Shown one piece after another: positions 34,714 to 43,437 of a stretch of DNA of 64,000 bases. The notes under the pieces are model-generated. The model had not been told where the DNA came from. It saw only the letters and a program-made list of their open reading frames with translations, and searched no databases. A program made the translations under genes and the position numbers. This stretch comes from Alteromonas sp. M12 (lineage in GTDB: Bacteria; Pseudomonadota; Gammaproteobacteria; Enterobacterales; Alteromonadaceae). Every line of letters begins with the position of its first letter. Position 1 is the stretch's first letter. The stretch lies in the NCBI RefSeq assembly GCF_037478005.1, contig NZ_CP144164.1, positions 4,154,001-4,218,000 on the forward strand. Reading direction: 5' to 3'.

Positions 34714-35697
34714 ATGACAAGCTATTCTGACATTGTTCAAGCCCGCAAACGGATTGCTTCAATGATACATCAAACCCCAATAATTGAATCTTCGTTATTG
34801 AATGAATGGTTGGGCAGCCGAATCTTATTTAAAGCAGAATGTTTACAACGAACCGGCGCATTCAAAGTGCGCGGTGCTATTAATACCTTGGCCAAACTAG
34901 CCGAACAGAATGCTTTACCAGAACGTGTGGTTGCCAATAGTTCAGGCAATCATGCCCAAGCAGTTGCATACGCAGCCAGCCTATATGGTATTCCAGCGAA
35001 AATATTTAGTACCGAAAATGTATCGGCAGTAAAAGCACAAGCTACTCGGTATTATGGTGCTGAACTAGCGCTATACCCAACTCGACTAGAAGCAGACGAT
35101 GCAGTAAAACAGGCATCCATAGAACCAGGAACCTTGTGGATACCTCCATTTAATCACCCCGACATTATCGCTGGACAGGGCACCTTGGTAGTGGATGCAC
35201 TCGAACAAACAGGTGATGTAGACGCGATATTTGCGCCCTGTGGTGGCGGTGGACTATTATCAGGCACATTAATTGCGGCTCGAGCCCTTTGTCCATCGGC
35301 AAAAATATTGGGGGCAGAACCACTGGTAGCCAACGATGCCGCAGAGTCTTTACGTCAGAATAAAATAATAACGCTGAACAAACCACCGCAAACCATGGCC
35401 GATGGGGCTGCGACGCCATCAATAGGTGAGCATACTTTTGCGGTACTAAAAATGCTAGATGGTATAGTGGAAGTATCCGAACCTGATATCGCTTACTGGA
35501 CTCAGTGGTTGCAACATTTACTCAAGCTGCATATGGAGCCCACCAGCGCTATGTCGATGCAGGCCGTCATTGAGTGGTTAAAACATCAACCGAAAGGTCA
35601 AACAATATTAGTGCTGTTATCGGGCGGAAATATTGATCATAAAAAAATGCAACAAATTTGGTCCGTCGATTACCTAGGTCATTTACCTAGCTTATAA
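34714..35697 (+). CDS. threonine/serine dehydratase-like PLP enzyme
   Basis: A 327-residue fold-type II PLP enzyme. The PLP lysine is in RTGAFKVRGA (near residue 50), the cofactor phosphate loop is CGGGGLLSG near 175, ANSSGNHAQAVAYAA near 72 holds the substrate carboxylate, and LLSGGNID is near the C-terminus. No ACT regulatory domain, so it resembles serine racemase/catabolic threonine dehydratase more than IlvA. GGAGTC precedes the ATG. It is followed by an exported amidohydrolase 14 bases later. Confidence 0.88.
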   Translation: MTSYSDIVQARKRIASMIHQTPIIESSLLNEWLGSRILFKAECLQRTGAFKVRGAINTLAKLAEQNALPERVVANSSGNHAQAVAYAASLYGIPAKIFSTENVSAVKAQATRYYGAELALYPTRLEADDAVKQASIEPGTLWIPPFNHPDIIAGQGTLVVDALEQTGDVDAIFAPCGGGGLLSGTLIAARALCPSAKILGAEPLVANDAAESLRQNKIITLNKPPQTMADGAATPSIGEHTFAVLKMLDGIVEVSEPDIAYWTQWLQHLLKLHMEPTSAMSMQAVIEWLKHQPKGQTILVLLSGGNIDHKKMQQIWSVDYLGHLPSL

Positions 35698-35711
35698 AAA
35701 TAAGAGGATTT

Positions 35712-37364
35712 ATGAAAAATTTACTTGTACTGCTTGTCTGTTTCCTTAGCTTTTTTACACATGCTAAACCAACAATGGTAGGCAATGTTAAAGGATATAC
35801 CCTCAATAATGATGGAGCGATGATCCAGTTTTCTCATATAGTCTTTGAAAACGGCAAAGTGATTTCCATCGGCGATCAAACCTTAATGAATCAATATCCA
35901 GATAGTGTATTTATTGATGGCCGCCAAAAAACCCTTTTACCGGGCTTAATTGATGCGCACGGGCATTTATTATACCTTGGCTACTCATTGCTAGAAGTTG
36001 ACTTACGCGATGTGCAATCTGCACAACTGTCAGCCTCTAAGGTAGGCGAATATGCAGCAGCAAACTCACATTTAGAGTGGATAATAGGCGGCGGATGGAA
36101 TCAAGTATTGTGGCCAGACAAACAATTTCCCAAAGCACAACTGCTTGACGAATATGTGAATGAAACCCCTGTTATTTTAAGTCGAGTGGATGGTCATGCC
36201 GTTTGGGTTAACAGTAAAGCAATGCAAATCGCGGGCATAGACAAAGACACTTTGGATCCGCCAGGTGGCAAGATCATTCGAGATGAACAAGGAAATCCAT
36301 CAGGTGTATTAATAGATACGGCGATGGATTTACTATCGGAACATCTACCAGAAGAAAGTAACGACAGCATTGAAGCTAGCTTAGAAGCCGCTTCACAGCA
36401 CTTACTTTCAGTGGGTATAACCAATGTGCATGACGCTGGAATAAGCAAATCAGAATATGATTTTTTTAAACAAAAAGCCTTAGCAGAAAGTTTAGCTGTG
36501 CGTATTTATGCAATGTTCTGGTTTGAAGATCCCAGTTTACAGGAAGTACTCGAGGCGGGTTATTTTAATGATCCCGACGATTTTTTATCGATTAGAAGTG
36601 TCAAAGCCATGGCCGATGGAGCCCTAGGTAGTCGTGGAGCAGCTTTGTTCGAAGACTATTCAGATGCAGCTGACAACAAGGGGCTGATGGTCATGCAGGA
36701 AGCACAATTTAAACCCCTTTTTGATTTGGTACTCAAGCACAAATTTCAACTCAATGTGCACGCTATTGGTGATCTCGCTAATCACTTAGCCTTAAATCAA
36801 TTTGAAGCCTCATTCAAAACCGTTGGCGGTAAAGAGCTGCGCAATAGAGTGGAACATGCTCAAGTTATCAGCTTGAATGATATCCCACGCTTTAAACAAC
36901 TAGACATCATTCCCTCCATGCAACCTACCCATGCCACCAGCGATATGAACATGGCTGAAGACCGTTTAGGAAAAGATCGTCTACGTGGTGCATACGCTTG
37001 GAAACGCTTCATTGATCAGGGCTCACCATTGCCGCTAGGTTCAGATTTTCCAGTTGAATTAGCTAATCCATTTTATGGCATTCACGCAGCTGTCACCCGT
37101 CAAGACAGAAACAACCAACCTGTCGAAGGCTGGATCCCCAGTCAAGCGTTAAGTCTCCAACAAGCTTTTAAAGGCTTTACCATAGATGCAGCCTATGCCG
37201 CTCATCAAGAAAAAGTGTTAGGTGGATTAACTAAAGGTAAATGGGCTGACTTCATTTTGATAGATCAGGATATCTTCGAAATTGATAAGAAAGAACTTTG
37301 GAAAACTAACGTAGTGGAAACTTGGGTTGCTGGTAAACGCGTATATGAGAATAGTAAAGAATAA
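35712..37364 (+). CDS. exported amidohydrolase (YtcJ/AmhX-like, amidohydrolase_3)
   Basis: A 550-residue protein with a signal peptide (KNLLVLLVCFLSFFTHA) and an amidohydrolase-3 TIM barrel: LLPGLIDAHGHLLYLGYSL (metal HxH) near residue 75, SRVDGHAVWVN near 155, KAMADGALGSRGA near 297 (position of the bridging lysine differs in this group), NVHAIGDLANH near 345, RVEHAQVI near 375 and PLGSDFPVE near 440. Acts probably in the periplasm on an unknown amide. Its stop is followed by a hairpin oriented for the opposite strand. Confidence 0.9.
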   Translation: MKNLLVLLVCFLSFFTHAKPTMVGNVKGYTLNNDGAMIQFSHIVFENGKVISIGDQTLMNQYPDSVFIDGRQKTLLPGLIDAHGHLLYLGYSLLEVDLRDVQSAQLSASKVGEYAAANSHLEWIIGGGWNQVLWPDKQFPKAQLLDEYVNETPVILSRVDGHAVWVNSKAMQIAGIDKDTLDPPGGKIIRDEQGNPSGVLIDTAMDLLSEHLPEESNDSIEASLEAASQHLLSVGITNVHDAGISKSEYDFFKQKALAESLAVRIYAMFWFEDPSLQEVLEAGYFNDPDDFLSIRSVKAMADGALGSRGAALFEDYSDAADNKGLMVMQEAQFKPLFDLVLKHKFQLNVHAIGDLANHLALNQFEASFKTVGGKELRNRVEHAQVISLNDIPRFKQLDIIPSMQPTHATSDMNMAEDRLGKDRLRGAYAWKRFIDQGSPLPLGSDFPVELANPFYGIHAAVTRQDRNNQPVEGWIPSQALSLQQAFKGFTIDAAYAAHQEKVLGGLTKGKWADFILIDQDIFEIDKKELWKTNVVETWVAGKRVYENSKE

Positions 37365-37370
37365 TAGAAG

Positions 37371-37414
37371 GAAAAAACCCGCACAAACCACAGGACACGA
37401 AAATTTGTGCGGGT
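37371..37414 (-). terminator. intrinsic terminator oriented on the minus strand
   Basis: ACCCGCACAAA (37414-37404 on the minus strand) pairs perfectly with TTTGTGCGGGT (37387-37377) and is followed by a T-run TTTTTCC. On the plus strand the stem is not followed by T residues, so it fits minus-strand transcription best although the nearest plus gene ends just before it. Confidence 0.8.
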
Positions 37415-37530
37415 AGTATTGCCTTCCTGCCTCAAACAACTTAGCTAGCGTTTGAAGTATTTCAACATTGTTTATTATTTTTATTATCAATGGTTACACA
37501 CATAACTTTTCTATCGTAGATGCGTAATCA
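37371..37530 (-). ncRNA. candidate sigma-54-dependent small RNA (~160 nt)
   Basis: A -24/-12 promoter (37541-37557) and an intrinsic terminator (37371-37414) face the same way with about 160 bases between predicted start (~37530) and T-tract. The stretch holds no ORF longer than about 13 codons from an ATG and none with a ribosome site. Sigma-54-dependent small RNAs of this size (GlmY/GlmZ, Qrr) are known in gammaproteobacteria; sequence similarity to those was not seen, so identity is open. Confidence 0.45.
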
Positions 37531-37540
37531 AAGCTTACTT

Positions 37541-37557
37541 AGCAGCTTCAGTGCCAA
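37541..37557 (-). promoter_or_regulatory. sigma-54-like (-24/-12) promoter
   Basis: Minus strand reads TTGGCAC, five bases, CTGCT: invariant GG and GC exactly 10 bases apart, perfect -24 box, one mismatch in the -12 box. The predicted start is near 37530. Confidence 0.6.
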
Positions 37558-37909
37558 CTTTTTTATCTATAAAAATCAACAACTTAATGTTTTCACATTA
37601 GTGTCTTTTGACGCACATCATACCAGTTTGGTGCATTAGCACTTTATTAGGGCGTACCGTTCAAACGAGTGTCTATTTTATGCGCATATATTTTCACTTT
37701 TTCGCCCTCATATAATTGTTCATTATTTGTACATACGCTTGATTGCTATGGGAAATTTTATACTCAGAGTTGACTGCGAGGGTAAAATTAAATAGTTACT
37801 TTAGATTTGAAAACGAATGTTTTGCATGGCGGCGTTGATTGATTTTGTCTTCAACCCCCAAACTTGCGTTGTTTTAACCTGATTAGTGCTGATTATTTCA
37901 ATCTGTTAT
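37558..37909. other. gene-free region upstream of the small-RNA promoter
   Basis: About 350 AT-rich bases without an ORF. Small dyads occur (AATGT-gaaa-ACATT type at 37587-37600; GTGC-atta-GCAC at 37631-37642) at distances where an enhancer-binding protein could sit, but none is a recognised motif. Confidence 0.35.
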
Positions 37910-38395
37910 TTAGTCTTTAATTAAATAGTCACACTTAGCCATCTCAGGTGTTATAGATTCCGGATAATTTACTCGCCGGAAACCCAAAGATTGATACAGC
38001 TTCTTAGCGACTTTATTATGAGGCCATACAAATAACGAAAAGCCCTTAGTTACTAGGTATTCGGGGGCTTGAGTCAGTAGTTGCTTAACGAGTTGCTTAC
38101 CAACACCACAGCCTCTGTTCTGAGGATTGACAACCAAACGGGCTAAGTGACACCTTCCAAGTCGTTCATAACACTGCCCAAAAGCGAGCATGTTGTTTTT
38201 GGTATCTATTAGCTTATAACTCCTTCCCTGCGCTAATTTAGTTTCTACAATTAGACTGCGGGAGCTAATGGGGAAGGAGATGTTAGGTCCCCCCCAATCA
38301 CGAATTTCATCAAAACTGACAAACCACCCACAAAGGCTGGCTATATCCTGTTCGGAGGCCTCGACTAAAATTAACGGTAAAGTGTTCTTATCCAT
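37910..38395 (-). CDS. GNAT family N-acetyltransferase
   Basis: 161 residues with the acetyl-CoA loop ARLVVNPQNRGCGVGKQLVKQLL (motif A, R-G-x-G-x-G type with Q/R-G-C-G-V-G) near residue 85 and FVWPHNKVAKKLYQSLGFRRV (motif B) near 125. The substrate is unknown. Its start overlaps the end of the upstream metallo-hydrolase gene by 25 bases, so they are coupled. Confidence 0.88.
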   Translation of the reverse strand: MDKNTLPLILVEASEQDIASLCGWFVSFDEIRDWGGPNISFPISSRSLIVETKLAQGRSYKLIDTKNNMLAFGQCYERLGRCHLARLVVNPQNRGCGVGKQLVKQLLTQAPEYLVTKGFSLFVWPHNKVAKKLYQSLGFRRVNYPESITPEMAKCDYLIKD

Positions 38396-39228
38396 TTTTC
38401 TTCATTGATAAAAGCCCAGCTCCATTCTTTCCATTTATCATCTAATCCCGCGTCTATAATATCTTCAACTGGCAATCCATTTATCTTCAACTGTTTAACT
38501 TGCGAAGATGTTTGTTTAATCATTTCAACAAATGCCTGTAATTGCGCCTTGTCGCCTAAAGGTCCATGACCTGGAATAATTTTAGTATCATCATCAATCA
38601 TACTAATCAGTTTTTCTACCCCGGCAATGTAACCTTTTACTGAGCCCCCACTATCAATATCGATATAGGGAAAAAGCCCATTGAAAAATAAATCACCAGT
38701 ATGCAAAACATTGGCTTTTTCAAACATAACGACACTGTCTCCATCGGTATGAGCGTTGGATAAATGCATTACTTTTAGTGTGTCACCATTAAAGTGAAAG
38801 GTAACACCTTGAGAATAAGTTACGACAGGCAATTCCGAGTGTTTATGCTCCTCTTTGTTTAGCAGTCGGACACGGACATTATCGTGGGCGAAAATAGTGG
38901 CATCTTTGACTTCTTTCATATACGCATTTGAGCCAGTATGATCACCGTGATAGTGGGTATTAATCACGTACCTTAACTTGTCTTTCAGAATTGAATCTAA
39001 AGCAGCAGAGATTTTTTCTGCCATAGGTTCATATTGGTCATCAATAATCAGAAGCCCATCTTCACCGGCTGATACCCCAATATTTCCGCCCATACCCGTT
39101 AGCATATAGACTGAATCCCCCAAATTTTCAGACTTCATAGTAACGTCATCAGGATTATTTTGAGCATAGCCAGACGTAGTTAAAAATCCAGTTAACAGAA
39201 ACATCAATAAAACAACTTGTTTACGCAT
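38371..39228 (-). CDS. exported MBL-fold metallo-hydrolase
   Basis: A 285-residue periplasmic protein: signal peptide RKQVVLLMFLLTGFLTTSGYAQ, then INTHYHGDHTGSNAYMKE (HxHxDH) near residue 95, HLSNAHTDGDSVVMF near 155 and a final histidine in IIPGHGPLGDK near 215. The set matches metallo-beta-lactamase-fold hydrolases related to quinoprotein relay system and SoxH-like proteins; real beta-lactamase activity is not implied. Coupled to the GNAT gene. Confidence 0.87.
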   Translation of the reverse strand: MRKQVVLLMFLLTGFLTTSGYAQNNPDDVTMKSENLGDSVYMLTGMGGNIGVSAGEDGLLIIDDQYEPMAEKISAALDSILKDKLRYVINTHYHGDHTGSNAYMKEVKDATIFAHDNVRVRLLNKEEHKHSELPVVTYSQGVTFHFNGDTLKVMHLSNAHTDGDSVVMFEKANVLHTGDLFFNGLFPYIDIDSGGSVKGYIAGVEKLISMIDDDTKIIPGHGPLGDKAQLQAFVEMIKQTSSQVKQLKINGLPVEDIIDAGLDDKWKEWSWAFINEEKWIRTLYR

Positions 39229-39393
39229 TTTCCTATCCTATGTGTTTAATCAGTTATGAATATAAAGAGCTCAACTAATCGTTAGCATTTAACGACAATA
39301 GTGCCTAAATAGCTTAGAAGTTTAGCCTCCTTGGATGCTAGACTATTACTTTCTCAATTTGCTAAAGACATAATTACTTAGAGTGGCGCTAGA

Positions 39394-41124
39394 ATGAATA
39401 AATTGCAAAATAAGTTGACCTTTTTATGTATTATTTTAGGTTTAATAGGCGCTTTGTATGTCAATTTATATGTTTCAGCAACTTGGGTCGAATCAAGGAT
39501 ACAATACCAAACCTACTTAACAGAACAAGGTGAATGGGCATACGTAAAGCAAGGTAATGAACAAATTATTAGCGACGTTACTCCTTACGAACTATCGCCA
39601 CTGGCCCAGCATAAACTCAATTTACTGACCTCAGAACCAGAAATAAAAGAACAGTGGGTTGTCATCTCAGACGTCGGTCAAAACCCTATTTTACTTCGCG
39701 CAGATTATCACTTTAAAGTATGGTCGCTGTTACCAGCATTCATCGCGATCGCCCTATGCTTAATCAGCCGAGAACCTCTGCTTGCCTTGTTTAGCGGGAT
39801 CGTTGTGGGCGCTTTTATGTTAGGCAAGTTTGATATCAGCCAAGAAGTTTTAATACCTAATATGGCCACCACTGACGCAGCCTCAATTTTAATATTGTAT
39901 TTGTGGTTGCTGGGCGGGCTGATGGGAATTTGGTCTAAAACAGGCGCGGCACAAGCGTTTGCGGAAATGATGAGTGAACGCTTTGTCACCGGTCCTCGTT
40001 CAGCAAAGCTAGTAACTTGGATGTTAGGGGTGTTGTTTTTCCAAGGTGGCACCATGAGTACTGTATTAGTTGGTACCACTGTCAAGCCCATGGCTGACAA
40101 AGCGAATGTGAGCCATGAAGAACTGAGTTATGTGGTTGACTCCACCGCTTCGCCTATTGCAGCAGTGATCGCATTTAACGCCTGGCCTGCATATATTCAG
40201 GCATTTATATTTGTTCCAGGGGTGGCATTCTTAGCCACTGAAGCCGACCGAATAGCTTTCTTTTTTTCCAGTATTCCATTTAGTTTTTACGGCATTTTTG
40301 CAGTAATTGGTACTCTCCTTCTTAGCTTAGAATTCACCGTTTTTTCCGGCGCACCAATTCGCAAAGCCATTTCTAGGGCCAGACTGACCGGCCAGTTAGA
40401 TGCTCCAGACGCGGCCCCTATTAGCGCAAAAGAACTGCAAGAGACGAGCGTGCCTGAAGGGTATAACCCTCATTGGATCGAGTTTGTTTTTCCTTTAGTC
40501 AGTCTAATTGGGATTGCTGTGGTAACCTTTATATTCACCGGTACCCCACAAATTCACTGGGCTTTTGGCGGTGCGTTACTCATCGCTGTGCTCTTCGCGC
40601 TGGGTAAAGGTATGCAAATTCGCGAAATGCTCAATGGGCTTGGTATAGGCTGGAAAGGAGTCGTTGTTGCATCCGTCATTTTAATGTTAGCTATCACCAT
40701 CGGCACTATCAGCAAACAACTTGGCGGCGGAATTTATTTAGTAGATCTACTAGGCGAAGAGCTACCGTTTTGGATTTTACCGGTGGTTTTACAACTACTC
40801 ACCATGATCATCGCGTTTTCCACAGGTACAAGCTGGGGAACATTTGCCATTGCATTCCCATTAGCGATGCCCCTGGTGTGGGACATTTCTCAAAACGAAA
40901 TGTTAGCTAATCCAGAAGTATTTATGATGATTTGTTTTGCTGCTGTTTTAAATGGCAGCGTGTATGGCGACCAATGCTCACCGATATCGGATACCACCAT
41001 TTTAAGTTCCATGACAACTGGCTGCGATTTAATGGATCATGTGAAAACACAACTTGTTCCTGCTACATTTGCCGCTTCGATTGCCGCGGTTTTATGGACG
41101 TTATGCGCGCTGTTTATGAGTTAA
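39394..41124 (+). CDS. Na+/H+ antiporter NhaC family protein
   Basis: 576 residues with about 12 membrane helices. An N-terminal helix and a soluble segment of about 70 residues precede the family core: [62 protein letters not shown] near 250 and [20 protein letters not shown] near 470, ending [19 protein letters not shown], the hallmark of NhaC-type carriers. The extra N-terminal periplasmic part is longer than in NhaC of Bacillus. Monocistronic. Confidence 0.92.
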   Translation: MNKLQNKLTFLCIILGLIGALYVNLYVSATWVESRIQYQTYLTEQGEWAYVKQGNEQIISDVTPYELSPLAQHKLNLLTSEPEIKEQWVVISDVGQNPILLRADYHFKVWSLLPAFIAIALCLISREPLLALFSGIVVGAFMLGKFDISQEVLIPNMATTDAASILILYLWLLGGLMGIWSKTGAAQAFAEMMSERFVTGPRSAKLVTWMLGVLFFQGGTMSTVLVGTTVKPMADKANVSHEELSYVVDSTASPIAAVIAFNAWPAYIQAFIFVPGVAFLATEADRIAFFFSSIPFSFYGIFAVIGTLLLSLEFTVFSGAPIRKAISRARLTGQLDAPDAAPISAKELQETSVPEGYNPHWIEFVFPLVSLIGIAVVTFIFTGTPQIHWAFGGALLIAVLFALGKGMQIREMLNGLGIGWKGVVVASVILMLAITIGTISKQLGGGIYLVDLLGEELPFWILPVVLQLLTMIIAFSTGTSWGTFAIAFPLAMPLVWDISQNEMLANPEVFMMICFAAVLNGSVYGDQCSPISDTTILSSMTTGCDLMDHVKTQLVPATFAASIAAVLWTLCALFMS

Positions 41125-41150
41125 TCTTAAGCTGAAATAACGTTCTCTGT

Positions 41151-41906
41151 TTAGTTGGTTAACTCGTCGAGTTTCACTCTATTTCGACGAGATAGGGTTA
41201 ACACCTCACCACTTTGTAAAATCACTGAATAATCTCCTTTATCATTCGGCCGTAATTCACTTATTGCACTACGACGGACAATAGATGAACGGTGGATTCG
41301 CACAAATTCTTGGGGATTAAGCTGTTCTTCTAAAGTCGAAAGTGTTTCTCGATGCAATACATGCTTGCCATCATCAAGATGAATTTCGGCGTAATTTCCC
41401 GCCCCAGAAATAAAGGTAATTTGAGCCACATCAATTAAACGAATTCGCCCAGGATCTCGTATTACTAATCTTTCACGATACGCTTTTTGCTGCTCATAAA
41501 GTATCTGCTGAATGGCCTCACTCAATTTAGCATAGTCATCTTGTTGCTCACCGGTGATTTTTGCTCTAGCCCGCTCCAGAGCTTTAAAAAAACGTTCATC
41601 ATCGTAAGGCTTCAAAATGTAATCAATCGCATTGAGCTCGAATGCCTCTACAGCATGCTCATTATAAGCGGTTGCAAAAATAATAACGCTTTCAGGAGGT
41701 ACATGTTTAGCAACTTGGATACCCGATATTTTTGGCATTTCAATATCTAAAAATACCACGTCAGGTTTAAATTCGCTGACCAGTGAGAGTGCTTGATTGC
41801 CATCTTCGGCCTCATAAATATTGCCAATATCTGATTCGTTGGATAATAATACTTTGATAGTTTCCCGAGCCAAATATTCATCGTCTGCGATAAGAACATT
41901 AAGCAT
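41151..41906 (-). CDS. LytTR-type response regulator
   Basis: 251 residues: a receiver domain (VLIADDEYLARETIK, phosphoacceptor in DVVFLDIEMPKISG near residue 55, FATAYNEHAVEAFELNAIDYILKP near 80-105) and a C-terminal LytTR DNA-binding domain (QITFISGAGNYAEIHLDDGKHVLHRETLS, FVRIHRSSIV, LSRRNRVKLDEL). It overlaps the sensor kinase gene by 8 bases, so the two are a cotranscribed pair, kinase first. Confidence 0.95.
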   Translation of the reverse strand: MLNVLIADDEYLARETIKVLLSNESDIGNIYEAEDGNQALSLVSEFKPDVVFLDIEMPKISGIQVAKHVPPESVIIFATAYNEHAVEAFELNAIDYILKPYDDERFFKALERARAKITGEQQDDYAKLSEAIQQILYEQQKAYRERLVIRDPGRIRLIDVAQITFISGAGNYAEIHLDDGKHVLHRETLSTLEEQLNPQEFVRIHRSSIVRRSAISELRPNDKGDYSVILQSGEVLTLSRRNRVKLDELTN

Positions 41907-42981
41907 CTTGTCCTCCTATCGGTATTGCTAATAAGGTTTCGAATAAATCGTTTTCAAGTGGATGCAATTCCAAACGAAATTGTCCATATAATCGAGCTAA
42001 CCTCTCACGGGTATTGCTAAGGCCAATTCCAAAGCCACAGTGATTATCGTTCCTTGCAACCTTGTTGGTTAACACGACTTTAAGTTCGTTTTCATCTCGA
42101 CTTATATCTAAATTCAAAAGGTTTCGACTCGACTCTAATTGGGAACCATGCTGCACCGCATTTTCAACTAAAGGATGCAAAAGCATGTTCGGAATAGTCA
42201 GCTCGAGACATTCTGGCTGCACATGAATATGGGTATCTAATTTATCTGCAAAGCGCATTTTTTGGATCGCTAAATAACTGTTTATAAAAGCAACTTCGTC
42301 TTTGATCTTAATATCATCATGATTTTTAGTTTCGAGTATTTTACGTAACATAATACTCAATTCGGATAGGGCTGTTACTGCATCCTTTTCACGTTTTAAG
42401 CGCACTAAGCTGGCAATAGTATTCAATGCATTAAACAAAAAGTGGGGATTCAGCTGAGAACGTAAAGTCCGTAACTGTTCTTGGGTGAGTTCATGATGCA
42501 AACGCTTCAATTCAAGACTTTCTTGCACTGCATTATGATAAAAACGCAATGCCATCGCTGCCCCAAGCACTCCTAAATACATAGAAATATCCAATTGTGC
42601 ATTCTGAGTTATGGTGCGCAGAAAGTAATACGAAAACTCATCCATTGTTCGATCTGTTACGGCGATGATGAGTAGATGCGCCGTGCCCCAATAGATAAAT
42701 AGAATAAACACCATCCAACTTAAGTGGAAAAAAACTTTAACAGTGGTTGAATGAGATGAGTGACTTGTGTATTGCACTAGCTTAAAGATAATGGCGGTCA
42801 CGCCTATCCAAATAATAAACCAAGGACTTATCGCGATCCAAAGTTCAGTCCAATTTGGATTTTTTTCATTTTGCTCAAACGCTAAAAATTTAACGTGTGT
42901 GTAAAGGGCGTGAACAGCCAACCAAAAGAAGGTGTTGGCAAACCAGAAATAGCGATTAAAAATAAGTTTTGAATGGGCCAT
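41899..42981 (-). CDS. LytS/YpdA-type sensor histidine kinase
   Basis: 360 residues. Four membrane helices in the first ~160 residues (no known sensor fold), then a His_kinase domain with the phosphoacceptor RSQLNPHFLFNALNTIASLV near residue 195 and an ATPase domain with PNMLLHPLVENAVQHG (N box) and FGIGLSNTRERLARLYG (G box) near the end. This class signals to LytTR regulators such as the one it overlaps. The stimulus is unknown. The divergent neighbour is a TonB-dependent receptor. Confidence 0.93.
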   Translation of the reverse strand: MAHSKLIFNRYFWFANTFFWLAVHALYTHVKFLAFEQNEKNPNWTELWIAISPWFIIWIGVTAIIFKLVQYTSHSSHSTTVKVFFHLSWMVFILFIYWGTAHLLIIAVTDRTMDEFSYYFLRTITQNAQLDISMYLGVLGAAMALRFYHNAVQESLELKRLHHELTQEQLRTLRSQLNPHFLFNALNTIASLVRLKREKDAVTALSELSIMLRKILETKNHDDIKIKDEVAFINSYLAIQKMRFADKLDTHIHVQPECLELTIPNMLLHPLVENAVQHGSQLESSRNLLNLDISRDENELKVVLTNKVARNDNHCGFGIGLSNTRERLARLYGQFRLELHPLENDLFETLLAIPIGGQDA

Positions 42982-43437
42982 TTCAATTATTCTTTATCGT
43001 TGGCTTTTTTTTAACATATCGATGTTTTCATAAATAATCCACACATAAAATTGCATTAAAGTGGGTTAACTATTCATCACAACCTGTCCCCACTCGCCCC
43101 AAAGCCATCTCAATTAAAACTTTAGAAGTAACCAGCCTAAAGCACAACAAAAATCGTATAAATATAATTTAATCGCTAAATTTCAATAACTTAATTAATT
43201 TCCGAGTAATTTATTGGGCGACAATTAAACCTGCACAGCCGCCGTTCATCGAAAGTTCCCCCGCTTCAACACGCAAAACACTCCTTTGGTCACACACTTA
43301 CAACGCTTGACGGAAACCACCTAGAGCAACTCCGAGATAGCGCATAGCTTATCTCTAGACAAGTGGTTTTTGTCACAAACTAACTATACAAAAAATGTGA
43401 GTCCAATTAACCATTGAGACCCATTGGGGAGCTAAAA
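42982..43437. other. 456-base divergent gap (sensor kinase / TonB receptor)
   Basis: No ORF. A dyad GAGATA-N10-TATCTC (43334-43355), flanked by CTAGAG/CTCTAG-like bases, lies about 85 bases before the receptor ATG and could be an operator or leader hairpin. Otherwise AT-rich, unremarkable. Confidence 0.45.

Noticed and set aside
37227..37490. 87-codon minus-strand ORF in the gap after the amidohydrolase
   Set aside because: Starts at a TTG without ribosome site and runs into the antisense of the amidohydrolase 3' end and through the terminator stem; more likely not coding.
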